A DNA stretch of 19,523 nt, taken from JAHJQQ01 sp041739295 (GTDB lineage: Bacteria; Pseudomonadota; Gammaproteobacteria; Thiohalobacterales; Thiohalobacteraceae). Positions 5,845 to 13,330 of the stretch are shown here, in pieces. The notes under the pieces are model-generated. The model did no database searches. It saw nothing but the letters and a program-made list of their open reading frames with translations, and was not told the origin of the DNA. How positions within the stretch are numbered: position 1 is the stretch's first letter; each line of letters opens with the position of its first letter. The position numbers and the translations under genes were made by a program. The stretch lies in NCBI GenBank assembly GCA_041739295.1, contig JBGSOE010000265.1:1-19523 (forward strand), read 5' to 3'.

Positions 5845-7206
5845 ATGTCCGCTGTCATGAAACACGCCGCGCATCCTCTGCAGGCCAAACTGGAAAGTCA
5901 GGGTGTGAAATATGCCATGGCCAGCTTTGTCGATATTCATGGCATCAACAAGGCCAAGATGGTGCCGTTGAATCATCTCGAACGTATGCTCAGAGGTTCT
6001 GAGATGTTTACCGGTGCTGCGCTTGATGGCGTGCCGCAGGAAGTGAGTGAAGACGAAGTCTGTGCGATGCCGGATGCCGATGCCGCGACGATCCTGCCCT
6101 GGAATCCCGAGATCGCCTGGTTGCCCAGCGACCTTTATTTTCACGGCAAGCCGTTCGAGGCCTGTTCGCGCAGTATCTTCAAGCGCGTTCTGGCGCAGGC
6201 CGCAGAGATGGGCTTCACCTTCAACTCTGGCATCGAGACCGAATTCTTTATTCTCAAAGATACGCCTGAAGGTGGCTACGCGCCGGTGAGCGATGCCGAT
6301 ACGCTGGCTAAACCCTGCTATGACGCACATGGCATGTTTGATAACTACCCGATCATCGACGAGATCGTGCAGGCTATGAACAAGCTTGGCTGGGATGTGT
6401 ATTCCTTCGATCACGAAGATGCCAATGGTCAGTTCGAGACCGACTTCATGTACAGCGACGGCTTGACCATGGCCGATCGTTTCGTGTTCTTCCGTATGAT
6501 GGTCAAGGAGCTCGCCAAGCGTCGCGGCTACTTCGCAACCTTCATGCCCAAGCCATTCGACAATCGCACGGGCTCCGGCGCGCACTACAACATGTCGTTG
6601 GCTGACATCAAAACCGGTAAAAACCTGTTTGAGGACAATAACGATCCGCGTGGCTGCGGCATTTCCAAGCTTGGCTATCAGTTCATCGCCGGTATCCTCA
6701 AGCATGCGCGCGCTATATGCGCCGTGATTGCGCCGACGGTCAACAGTTACAAACGCTTGGTGCGGCGTGGCAACGCCTCAGGCTTCACGTGGGCGCCGGT
6801 GTATGTCTGCTACGGCAACAACAACCGCACTAACATGCTGCGCATACCGATGGGTGGCGGCCGGGTTGAATGCCGTGCCGCGGACATCGCCTGCAATCCC
6901 TATCTTGGCAGTGCCATGATTCTCGCTGCGGGTCTGCAAGGTATCCGCGAAGGTCTCGATCCGGGCGAGCCGCACACCGAGAACATGTATAACTACAGCG
7001 ATGCGGAGCTGGCTGAGATGGGCATCCAATATCTGCCGCGTAATCTCGAAGAAGCGGTGGATGCCTTCGAGGCCGACGCGTTCAGCCGCGAAGTATTGGG
7101 TGAGTCGATGTTCAAGGCCTTTGCCGATTACAAGCGCAAGGAATGGACCGATTACCACAACCATATCGCGGACTGGGAAAAGGCGCGCTACCTGAAGTTC
7201 TTCTGA
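5845..7206 (+). CDS. glnT: Type III glutamine synthetase (GlnT-like glutamate-ammonia ligase)
   Basis: A 453-residue glutamine synthetase-family enzyme, close in length to the GlnT/GSIII-like group. Ligand blocks are GIETEFF (E131, E133), HEDANGQFE (E191, E198), GSGAHYNMS (H247), NSYKRLV near 300-306 and ECRAAD (R344). The N-terminal beta-grasp segment VKYAMASFVDIHGINKAKMVP is typical. The ATG at 5845 has AGGAG seven bases upstream; the frame extends nine codons further without a good site. It probably condenses ammonia with glutamate. Relatives in the same group make gamma-glutamylmethylamide, so an amine substrate is possible. Its place after the guanidine transporter genes suggests it captures nitrogen released from guanidine. 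The inverted repeat upstream leaves open whether it shares their transcript. Confidence 0.88.
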   Translation: MSAVMKHAAHPLQAKLESQGVKYAMASFVDIHGINKAKMVPLNHLERMLRGSEMFTGAALDGVPQEVSEDEVCAMPDADAATILPWNPEIAWLPSDLYFHGKPFEACSRSIFKRVLAQAAEMGFTFNSGIETEFFILKDTPEGGYAPVSDADTLAKPCYDAHGMFDNYPIIDEIVQAMNKLGWDVYSFDHEDANGQFETDFMYSDGLTMADRFVFFRMMVKELAKRRGYFATFMPKPFDNRTGSGAHYNMSLADIKTGKNLFEDNNDPRGCGISKLGYQFIAGILKHARAICAVIAPTVNSYKRLVRRGNASGFTWAPVYVCYGNNNRTNMLRIPMGGGRVECRAADIACNPYLGSAMILAAGLQGIREGLDPGEPHTENMYNYSDAELAEMGIQYLPRNLEEAVDAFEADAFSREVLGESMFKAFADYKRKEWTDYHNHIADWEKARYLKFF

Positions 7207-7224
7207 GTGAGACGAGTGATGTTT

Positions 7225-7272
7225 GCGAAGCGCAGCTTCGCACGAGTCGAACGCACTCAGGCTATGCCTGAG
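7225..7272. repeat. Two adjacent short hairpins downstream of the GS gene
   Basis: GCGAAGC-GCA-GCTTCGC spans 7225-7241 and CTCAGGC-TAT-GCCTGAG spans 7256-7272; both stems are perfect 7-bp inverted repeats with three-base loops. Neither is followed by a U-tract on either strand, so they are poor intrinsic terminators. They lie between converging transcripts (the GS gene and the minus-strand tRNA) and could protect RNA 3' ends. Confidence 0.4.
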
Positions 7273-7302
7273 GGCCGGCAATCCAGGGTGTGACATCGAA
7301 GA

Positions 7303-7379
7303 TGGCGCGCCCGACAGGATTCGAACCTGTGACCCCCGCCTTCGGAGGGCGGTACTCTATCCAGCTGAGCTACGGGCGC
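7303..7379 (-). tRNA. tRNA-Arg (anticodon CCG)
   Basis: On the minus strand a full cloverleaf is visible. The acceptor GCGCCCG pairs with CGGGCGC. The anticodon stem CCGCC/GGCGG holds the loop CTCCGAA, giving anticodon CCG. The T arm contains GGTTCGAATCC. The discriminator base is G and CCA is encoded (7305-7303). Length is 77 bases. It reads arginine CGG codons. It is alone and convergent with the GS gene. Confidence 0.95.
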
Positions 7380-7614
7380 GTGAGTGATGAGTTTACCAGA
7401 TTATGACTGCTAGCCTACGCGCCTTGATGACCTATTCCGGCAGGCTTGGGATGATCGCGCTATATGCCACTGAACTAAGGGCGAAATGGCTAGGACGCGG
7501 TAGCTTACAGGGCGGTGGCTGTCGCGTCCACGCCAGCCAAACGGCGGGTTGTTCAGTCCGCGAGGGCGGAGTGCCGGGTCACATCTGTGCACTGCATGGT
7601 GGGGAGGGTGCGGC
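7380..7614. other. Intergenic stretch with no recognised element
   Basis: Between the tRNA and the lactonase-like gene. Short open frames occur in several phases but none has a ribosome site or family resemblance. The only clear signal is GGGGAGG at 7601-7607, the ribosome site of the next gene. The tRNA promoter must lie here on the minus strand but I cannot pick it with confidence. Confidence 0.4.
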
Positions 7615-8397
7615 ATGACTCAGGTGTTACGCCTCCGGCCACTGCTCACCGGTATGCACCGTTACGACAAAAGCCTATCGACGCGCAACCGCGGTCAGGG
7701 GCAGATCATCGAGGCACCGATCCTGGCTTATCTGATCGAGACAGCTAACGGTCGCATCCTGTTCGATGTGGGTTGCGACTACGGCAAGATCTCCGATCCA
7801 ATGTGGCGGCATCATTATTATGAAAACGAGGGATTTCCTTTCGGCCCTCCCGAGATGACCGAGGAGCAGCGTCTTCCCAACCGGCTCGCAGAGTTGGGCT
7901 TGGGGCCGCGCGATGTGGATCTGGTATTTGTCAGCCACCTGCATTTCGATCATGGCGGCGGGTTATGCGAATTCCGGCATGCCGACGTACATGTGCATGC
8001 ACAGGAATTGGATGCGGCACGGGCACAGGCCGATGCCGCCTATTTCCCCGAGGACTTTGCCGGCGATTACCGCTGGCGCATCCAAACCGGTGATTACAGT
8101 CTAGTGCCTGGGGTACGCGCCATCGAATCGCCCGGGCATACCGCGGGGCACATGTCGTTGTATATCGAGTTACCTAAGGGGCCGCCGGTACTGCTCACCG
8201 GTGATGCCGCGGATCTCAGCGAGAACCTTACCGAAGAGATTGCCCCTGGTCTGTGCTGGCAGGACCGCGAGGATCTGGCCGTCGACAGTATCCGCAAGCT
8301 CAAGACGATTGCGGCCGAGACCGGTGCGCAACTCTGGCCTAATCATGATCTGGCGTTTTTCCGAAGCTGCCAACCCTTTCCGCAATGGCATGATTGA
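7615..8397 (+). CDS. Metallo-beta-lactamase-fold hydrolase, N-acyl homoserine lactonase-like
   Basis: A 260-residue metallo-beta-lactamase-fold protein with the full two-zinc ligand set: HLHFDH (H108, H110, D112, H113), H175 in SPGHTAGH, D197 in LTGDAAD and H244 in PNHD. The N-terminal order (PILAYLIETANGRILFDVGCD) and spacing resemble the AttM/AiiA lactonases that open acyl homoserine lactone rings, but many relatives in this group have other ester or lactone substrates. The ATG at 7615 has GGGGAGG seven bases before it; the open frame extends 22 codons upstream without support. No signal peptide is seen. Its stop overlaps the start of the next gene by eight bases, so the two are translationally coupled. 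Fold is certain; substrate is not. Confidence 0.83.
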   Translation: MTQVLRLRPLLTGMHRYDKSLSTRNRGQGQIIEAPILAYLIETANGRILFDVGCDYGKISDPMWRHHYYENEGFPFGPPEMTEEQRLPNRLAELGLGPRDVDLVFVSHLHFDHGGGLCEFRHADVHVHAQELDAARAQADAAYFPEDFAGDYRWRIQTGDYSLVPGVRAIESPGHTAGHMSLYIELPKGPPVLLTGDAADLSENLTEEIAPGLCWQDREDLAVDSIRKLKTIAAETGAQLWPNHDLAFFRSCQPFPQWHD

Positions 8398-9190
8398 ACG
8401 CGCTGTTCCATACCCGCCTGTGCCGGAGCGCTACATTGGCTTGTGGCAGCGGCGTCTATTGCAGGATGCACAAGGTGAAGACCGCACAACGCAGGTGTAT
8501 TGGCTGCAAACCGGCAGCCTGTATGCCGACATCCGAATTCCCGTTTCGTCAGGGGATCGGAGCATGCCGGAAACATTGGCCCAACAGCAGGGCTTCGCCG
8601 GCACGCTGAAGGTTGAAGAGGATGTCCTGACCTGGCGTCGTTGGTTGAATTATCAGCCGCCCGATCCTGTGCCTGATAGCGGGCGGATGCGCTTCACCGG
8701 CCTGAACGAAATGCTTGAAGAAGGTGTGCATGCGCAGTATCAGGAGATCTGGGAGCGCATCGGCCCCGCCAGCGGAGATCGCGCGGCGTTTGAGTTACAG
8801 GTCGAATACGGCAGCGGTGAAATGCCACGCCGGCGCGCCGGCGTGCTGGTAATGGTCGGTGATTATTTCATGTATACGCTGGACCGTCTGACGGCGCTTC
8901 CGGCCGGCCGCAGTCTTGCCGAACTGCTGCAGGATTCGAGACTCGACGCGCGGCAGCGTGAACAGCTGTTCGGTTGTGAAATCAGCTTTGGGCGCAGACG
9001 TATGGGCGTCACTCCCTGGGAGATCACATTGTCGACATTGCCGAAACATGAAGGACGCAGCCTGTTCGCGGTCCATGGCGCATTGAAGCGCGCAGCGGCT
9101 GGGCGGTTCGAGCAACGCATGCCGTGGACATCGGTGCGGCGTCTCTGGCGACAGGTTGAATGCGGTGCATCATTCCGGGAGTTAGGATAA
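8390..9190 (+). CDS. Conserved-looking protein of unknown function, coupled to the lactonase-like gene
   Basis: A 266-residue soluble protein without signal peptide or membrane segments. I chose the ATG at 8390, which overlaps the end of the lactonase-like gene (ATGATTGA); the frame remains open 63 codons upstream inside that gene. The sequence alternates short hydrophobic strands with turns, as in a beta-barrel. Recognisable landmarks are VYWLQTGSLYADIRIP (about 41-56), GFAGTLKVEEDVLTWRRWL, EIWERIGP and GVLVMVGDYFMY. These are faintly reminiscent of the yeast Hri1 double lipocalin-like barrel (FAGT, E-L-W and VIxIG segments), but that is from memory and weak. Tight coupling suggests it works with the hydrolase. 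No function is assigned. Confidence 0.7.
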   Translation: MIERAVPYPPVPERYIGLWQRRLLQDAQGEDRTTQVYWLQTGSLYADIRIPVSSGDRSMPETLAQQQGFAGTLKVEEDVLTWRRWLNYQPPDPVPDSGRMRFTGLNEMLEEGVHAQYQEIWERIGPASGDRAAFELQVEYGSGEMPRRRAGVLVMVGDYFMYTLDRLTALPAGRSLAELLQDSRLDARQREQLFGCEISFGRRRMGVTPWEITLSTLPKHEGRSLFAVHGALKRAAAGRFEQRMPWTSVRRLWRQVECGASFRELG

Positions 9191-9245
9191 ACATGACATC
9201 TTTATCCACTCTGTATCGGCTATGAACCTAAACAAATCATTTCAG

Positions 9246-9365
9246 CCACGGAATCACACGGAAACACAGTACCTTCCTGGAGCGACTATTCACCATGTTG
9301 CGGGTGATGGCGGTGCCGGCGTGAAGCTTATGAACTTGTCCGGGTTTTTCCGTGTGATTCCGTGG
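9246..9365. repeat. Perfect 19-nt inverted repeat flanking an 82-base loop
   Basis: CCACGGAATCACACGGAAA at 9246-9264 is exactly inverted at 9347-9365. It fills most of the gap between the unknown protein and the EamA transporter. Its tandem ACGGAA-type units resemble intergenic repeats widespread in proteobacteria. The right arm ends 24 bases before the transporter start. Confidence 0.75.
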
Positions 9366-9389
9366 CAAATGCGGTTTATAGGATAAAAG

Positions 9390-10277
9390 ATGACTGACGC
9401 GAACAGATCCTTGCCAGTCATCGTGCTGTTGGTCGCATCCGTGCTCTGGGGCGCCGCCTGGTGGCCGCTCAAACAGCTGAATGCGCTTGGTATCGAAGGC
9501 GTTCCGCTGATTGCTGTGGCGTATGGCGCCATTACGCTGTGTTTGTTGCCGGTCGTTGTGCGGCAGCGGCGTTATTGGCGCGGCGAAACGGGTGCGCTGC
9601 TGCTGATTCTGTGCCTGGGTGGTTATGCCAACGTGGCATTCAGTCTCGCCATGATCTACGGCGAGGTAGTGCGCGTTATGGTGTTGTTCTATTTGCTGCC
9701 TTTGTGGGGCGTGCTGGGCGGGCGTTTGTTTCTCGGCGAGCGTATCGATGCGCCGCGTGCAATGGCGATGCTGCTGGCGCTGGGCGGTGCCGTGTTGATT
9801 CTGGGTGGTATCGAAGTGCTGCAGGGTGATCTGGCCTGGACAGATATCCTGGCAATCACCTGCGGTATGGCGTTCGCCGGCAACAATCTGGTATTTCGTG
9901 CACGCCAGCGGCTGCCGGTGCCGAGTAAGGTTGCGGCGATGCTGATCGGCAGTTTCCTGCTGGTGTTGCCATTGGTCTTCGCCGGCATACAGCCATGGCC
10001 GCAGTTGCTTGTAGCCGATTGGGCCTGGGTGGTCGCTTATGGACTATTGTGGTTACTGCTAGCGACGATTGGTACGCAATGGGCGGTGACCCATTTGGAA
10101 GCCGGTCGTGCGTCAATCTTGATCATCATGGAACTGGTGACCGCGGTGGTAACGGCGACGCTGATCGGTGGTGAGGTCATGACTGGATCGGAAATGTTCG
10201 GCGGTGCTCTGATACTGATTGCTGCTGTTGTTGAGGCACGACGGGCTGGTGTGGATGCTGCGCCTGTGCCGGCATGA
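9390..10277 (+). CDS. EamA/DMT-family transporter
   Basis: A very hydrophobic protein of 295 residues with about ten membrane helices in two repeated halves, the EamA (DUF6) layout of the drug/metabolite transporter superfamily. The first helix carries VLWGAAWWPLKQLN, the typical N-terminal motif, and a loop GGRLFLGERIDAPRAMAM follows the fourth helix, as in paralogues. The start ATG is preceded by TAGGATAAAAG. It stands alone between two repeat-rich gaps. Members export amino acids, purines and other metabolites; nothing here tells which. A link to nitrogen metabolism is only positional. Confidence 0.88.
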   Translation: MTDANRSLPVIVLLVASVLWGAAWWPLKQLNALGIEGVPLIAVAYGAITLCLLPVVVRQRRYWRGETGALLLILCLGGYANVAFSLAMIYGEVVRVMVLFYLLPLWGVLGGRLFLGERIDAPRAMAMLLALGGAVLILGGIEVLQGDLAWTDILAITCGMAFAGNNLVFRARQRLPVPSKVAAMLIGSFLLVLPLVFAGIQPWPQLLVADWAWVVAYGLLWLLLATIGTQWAVTHLEAGRASILIIMELVTAVVTATLIGGEVMTGSEMFGGALILIAAVVEARRAGVDAAPVPA

Positions 10278-10284
10278 ATCCATC

Positions 10285-10490
10285 TAGGGAACCTCTTATT
10301 AATTTGATCAAGAGAGCAGCTGCAAGGCGCGGACAGGCGACACGAAGCGAAGCGGAGAGAACGGCGCCAGCCGGCCCGAAGGGCGAGGTGCGCAGCACCG
10401 AGTAAAAAACGGAGTTTACACGGAGTAAATGAGTGCTTTGAGCCGCAACGCGGCAGAGGCCACTTCAGCGAATTGATCAGAGGTTTCCTA
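10285..10490. mobile_element. MITE-like element with TAGGGAACCTCT-type terminal inverted repeats
   Basis: The left end (10285-10304) begins TAGGGAACCTCTTATTAATT; the right end (10471-10490), read inverted, begins TAGGAAACCTCTGATCAATT, 17 of 20 bases alike. The 206-bp interior has no gene. Size and ends fit a non-autonomous transposon relic. A shorter relative lies at 10642-10699. Confidence 0.55.
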
Positions 10491-10505
10491 ACGCTGTAAA
10501 CGGAG

Positions 10506-10603
10506 AGTCCCCTCTCCCCTCGCGGGAGAGGGCTAGGGTGAGGGGGCTGTCTGAAACTGGCTCACCCTCTCCCTGGCCCTCCCCCGTCAAGGGGGAGGGG
10601 ACT
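10506..10603. repeat. Long imperfect palindrome of CCCTCTCCC/GGGAGAGGG type
   Basis: The left half (10506-10542) and right half (10561-10603) are imperfect inverse copies. Each half is itself a hairpin, CCCCTC...GAGGG and CCCTCCCCC...GGGGGAGGGG, so the whole can form a cloverleaf-like structure. The right half recurs at bases 1-37. The type is common as a dispersed intergenic repeat in gamma- and betaproteobacteria. Confidence 0.7.
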
Positions 10604-10641
10604 TTCTTTAAACGTTTGTAAATGGTTTCCTTTGGCGCCTT

Positions 10642-10699
10642 AAGGAACCGCTAATTAATTTGCTCAAACGAGCAGAAGCGAATTAATCAGAGGTTCCCT
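10642..10699. repeat. Short MITE-like hairpin related to the upstream element
   Basis: AAGGAACCGCTAATTAATT (10642-10660) and AATTAATCAGAGGTTCCCT (10681-10699) form an inverted pair with two internal mismatches, and TGCTC-AAAC-GAGCA sits in the centre. The ends match the terminal repeats of the 10285-10490 element, so this may be a deleted copy. From 10700 to 10852 I see no further repeat and no confident promoter, though the urease operon promoter is expected here. Confidence 0.6.
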
Positions 10700-10864
10700 A
10701 GAATGTTTGTCGCATACATTCGGAGAGTATCGTGTATGTATAAACAGGCTGAGGTGGACAGGGTGAATAAGGCTCCGTACATTGTTCGTCCATCAGATAA
10801 ATGCGCTGGTGAGCGGCGATGTGATTCAGCACCTATGATCAATTGAGGCGATGGGAGGCGATCA

Positions 10865-11554
10865 GTGCAGGCGACGGGCAATATCTTTGCGGTGCTGAGC
10901 CTGGCCTTTGGTCTGGGATTGATGCATGCGCTGGACGCCGATCACATTATGGCGGTATCCGGTCTTTCCAGCCTGCGCGGCGGTTATCGCGATACGTTGC
11001 GGTTCTGTTTGCGCTGGGCGTTGGGTCACGGTCTCGTGTTAATGCTGGTCGGTGCGGCGGTAATGGGATTGGGGATGGCGATACCGGTGAGCTTGAGTCA
11101 ATACGCCGAGCAACTGGTTGGCCTCTTGCTGATCCTGATCGGTCTGTATGTGATGTGGGATTTGCTGCGACGACACGCGCATTTCCATTTTCACGCCCAT
11201 GAAGGCTTACCGGAACACGCCCATTGGCATCGGCATGCCCCACACCAGGATTCGCAACCGCATCGCCATCAGCACGGCGCCGTCATGGTGGGTATGTTGC
11301 ACGGCACGGCCGGGTCGGCGCCGCTACTGGCGTTATTGCCGTTGTCAGCGCAATCATCTCCCTTGGCGGGGCTAACGTATCTGTTGGTATTCGGTGCCGG
11401 CGTACTGGTCGCCATGCTGGTGTTTGGTGGTGCGCTGGGCGGATTGTTTCGCTATGTCACGTCCTGGGGTACGCGCGCCGTGCGGTTGCTGCGCGCCACA
11501 GTAGCGCTGGGCTCTATCGGATTTGGTGCGCATTTACTTTATGCATCACTCTGA
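10865..11554 (+). CDS. Nickel permease, UreH/HupE/NicO-like, with histidine-rich loop
   Basis: A 229-residue membrane protein with about six helices. The first carries HALDADHIM, the H-x4-DH metal motif of nickel/cobalt permeases. A second motif, GMLHGTAGSAP, opens the distal half. Between them a cytoplasmic or periplasmic loop of about 35 residues holds some 13 histidines (HAHFHFHAH and others), likely to bind nickel. The start is GTG at 10865 with GGGAGG six bases upstream. The stop overlaps ureD by 14 bases, and the gene leads the urease operon, so it most likely supplies nickel for urease. Gene names ureH, ureJ and hupE are used for related proteins; I leave the symbol blank because the exact subfamily needs alignment. 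Confidence 0.85.
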   Translation: MQATGNIFAVLSLAFGLGLMHALDADHIMAVSGLSSLRGGYRDTLRFCLRWALGHGLVLMLVGAAVMGLGMAIPVSLSQYAEQLVGLLLILIGLYVMWDLLRRHAHFHFHAHEGLPEHAHWHRHAPHQDSQPHRHQHGAVMVGMLHGTAGSAPLLALLPLSAQSSPLAGLTYLLVFGAGVLVAMLVFGGALGGLFRYVTSWGTRAVRLLRATVALGSIGFGAHLLYASL

Positions 11555-12386
11555 CAGCACTGCTGCAGTGATCTCGGGTTGGCGCGCAGAGTTGGCACTG
11601 ACCTTGGCGTCGCGCCATGGGCGTACGGTGATGACGGAATGCAAACATCTGGGGCCGCTGCGACTCCAGCGCCCGTTCTACCCCGAGGGATCTGTTCCGC
11701 ATCTGTATTTGTTGCACCCGCCGGGCGGTGTGGTTGGCGGGGATGAATTATTGATCGATGTCAGCGTACGGGCCGGTGCGCAGGCGTTGATTACGACACC
11801 GGCGGCCGGCAAGTTCTATCGCAGCGGCGGCCCGCGTGCAGCACTCATGCAACGTATCGCACTGGCGGCGGATGCCTGTCTGGAATGGTTGCCACAGGAG
11901 ACCATTGTCTATGCCGGTGCGCGGGCGGATTCCAAAACGCGAGTGGACCTTGCAGGTAATGCGCGATTCATCGGCTGGGAAATCCTCTGTTTGGGACGGC
12001 CGGCATCCAGCGAAGCTTTTCTGCACGGCGATCTGCGTCAGCGTTTCGAGATCTGGCGAGATGGCAAACCGATCTGGTTGGAGCGCGCGCGTTTCGACGG
12101 TGGTGCGCCCGCCTTGCAATCTGCCTGGGGGCTGCGCGGACATACTCTGGCCGCGACGCTGGTTGCAGTCGGACGCATCGATGGTCTGGTCGAGCAGGTG
12201 CGCGCGGCGGTCCAAGTCGGCACCGACGAAGCCTTTTCGGTCACCCAGCTCGACGAGGTGTTGGTATGTCGTTATCTAGGGTCGCGGGCGCAGCGTGCGC
12301 GCGGCTGTCTCAGCCAGGCCTGGGCGGTGCTGCGACCGGCCATAATGAATCGCGCCGTCTGTGCGCCTCGCGTCTGGAATACCTGA
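11541..12386 (+). CDS. ureD: Urease accessory protein UreD
   Basis: A 281-residue UreD, the chaperone that first binds the urease apoenzyme and recruits UreF and UreG for nickel insertion. Family blocks are visible: GPLRLQRPFYPEG near residue 41, LHPPGGVVGGDEL, TTPAAGKFYRS and LEWLPQETIVY. Length is normal. The ATG at 11541 lies inside the end of the nickel permease gene, without a strong ribosome site, so translation is probably coupled; a TTG six codons earlier is the alternative. It precedes ureA by 28 bases, the usual gene order in proteobacteria. Confidence 0.95.
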   Translation: MHHSDSTAAVISGWRAELALTLASRHGRTVMTECKHLGPLRLQRPFYPEGSVPHLYLLHPPGGVVGGDELLIDVSVRAGAQALITTPAAGKFYRSGGPRAALMQRIALAADACLEWLPQETIVYAGARADSKTRVDLAGNARFIGWEILCLGRPASSEAFLHGDLRQRFEIWRDGKPIWLERARFDGGAPALQSAWGLRGHTLAATLVAVGRIDGLVEQVRAAVQVGTDEAFSVTQLDEVLVCRYLGSRAQRARGCLSQAWAVLRPAIMNRAVCAPRVWNT

Positions 12387-12414
12387 AAGATTATAGAAAG
12401 AGGAAGGAACGGGC

Positions 12415-12717
12415 ATGGAACTTTCACCACGCGAAAAAGACAAATTGCTGTTGTTTTCCGCCGCACTGCTTGCCGAGCGTCGCAAGGCGCGCGGACTTAA
12501 GCTGAACTATCCGGAGGCGGTTGCCTATATCAGCTTCGCCATTCTTGAAGGTGCGCGCGATGGCAAGACCGTCGCTGAGCTCATGCATTACGGGACGACG
12601 CTATTGGCGCGCGAGGATGTCATGGAGGGTATCGCGGAAATGATTCCCGACGTACAGGTCGAAGCGACCTTCCCGGACGGCACCAAACTGGTGACCGTGC
12701 ATAACCCGATTGTCTGA
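12415..12717 (+). CDS. ureA: Urease gamma subunit
   Basis: The 100-residue small subunit of three-subunit bacterial urease, exactly the standard length. MELSPREKDKLLLF at the start and GRT-like AELMHYGTTLLAREDVMEGI later are typical. With UreB and UreC it forms the (alpha-beta-gamma)3 enzyme that hydrolyses urea to ammonia and carbamate in the cytoplasm. A clear AGGAAGG ribosome site precedes the ATG. Unusually, 295 bases of inverted repeats separate it from ureB, although their products are made in equal number. Confidence 0.97.
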   Translation: MELSPREKDKLLLFSAALLAERRKARGLKLNYPEAVAYISFAILEGARDGKTVAELMHYGTTLLAREDVMEGIAEMIPDVQVEATFPDGTKLVTVHNPIV

Positions 12718-12730
12718 GCATTTTGTGTTT

Positions 12731-12990
12731 GAACCGCCAAGACGCCAAGGCCGCCAAGAAAAAACTATGGGAACCGCCAAGGCGCCAAGAACGCCAAGAC
12801 AACTTATTGTGATCAGCTCGGTTTGCACTCGCACTCGCAGAAATTTTTCCCCATTGCGATCACAGAATTATATAAAACCATTTAATAGATTTTCTTGGCG
12901 TTCTTGGCGCCTTGGCGGTTCAAAAAGCTTTCTTGGCGGCCTTGGCGTCTTGGCGGTTCGAAATTCTGTTCTTGACGTCTTGGCGGTTCA
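12731..12990. repeat. Nested inverted clusters of GCCAAG repeats between ureA and ureB
   Basis: Two repeat units on the left (12731-12761 and 12771-12799) each start GAACCGCCAAG and continue with seven- to ten-base GCCAAG-type repeats. They are exact inverses of 12929-12959 and 12893-12921. A fifth partial unit is at 12969-12990. The 93-base centre is not repetitive. As RNA this makes a hairpin of about 230 bases with two perfect stems of 29 and 31 bp. It ends shortly before the ureB ribosome site (TAGGAG near 13000). Confidence 0.9.
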
Positions 12991-13012
12991 ATAAACTCGG
13001 TAGGAGCTTAAT

Positions 13013-13330
13013 ATGATCCCAGGTGAAATCATTACCGCAGACGGCGACATCCAACTCAATGTAGGTCGCGACACCGTCAAGTTATCGGTAGCCAATACCG
13101 GCGACCGGCCTATCCAGGTCGGTTCGCATTACCACTTTTATGAAACCAACAGCGCACTGATGTTCGACCGCGAACGCGCCCGTGGTTTTCGGTTGAATAT
13201 TGCGGCGGGTACTGCCGTGCGTTTTGAGCCGGGTCAGGAACGTGAAGTCGAGCTGGTGGCCTATGCCGGCGAGCGGCGCGTGTATGGCTTCAATGGCAAA
13301 GTCATGGGCCTGCTGGAGAATATGTTATGA
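13013..13330 (+). CDS. ureB: Urease beta subunit
   Basis: A 105-residue urease beta subunit of normal length. The block NTGDRPIQVGSHYHFYETN is the family hallmark. It starts MIPGEIITADGDI, as usual. The ATG has TAGGAG eight bases upstream. The stop overlaps the ureC start (ATGA), which would couple translation of the two subunits. It lies in the outer part of the trimer and carries no catalytic metal residues. Confidence 0.97.
   Translation: MIPGEIITADGDIQLNVGRDTVKLSVANTGDRPIQVGSHYHFYETNSALMFDRERARGFRLNIAAGTAVRFEPGQEREVELVAYAGERRVYGFNGKVMGLLENML

Noticed and set aside
5839..6705. 288-codon open frame antisense to the GS gene
   Set aside because: It mirrors the GS coding frame, and the GS gene is certain from its motifs.
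7303..7379. tRNA-Arg as an integration site of a genomic island
   Set aside because: No duplicated tRNA 3' end and no integrase are found in the window.
12731..12990. CRISPR array in the GCCAAG repeat region
   Set aside because: Repeats are short tandem 7- to 10-base units in inverted groups, without spacers of constant length, and no cas genes are present.
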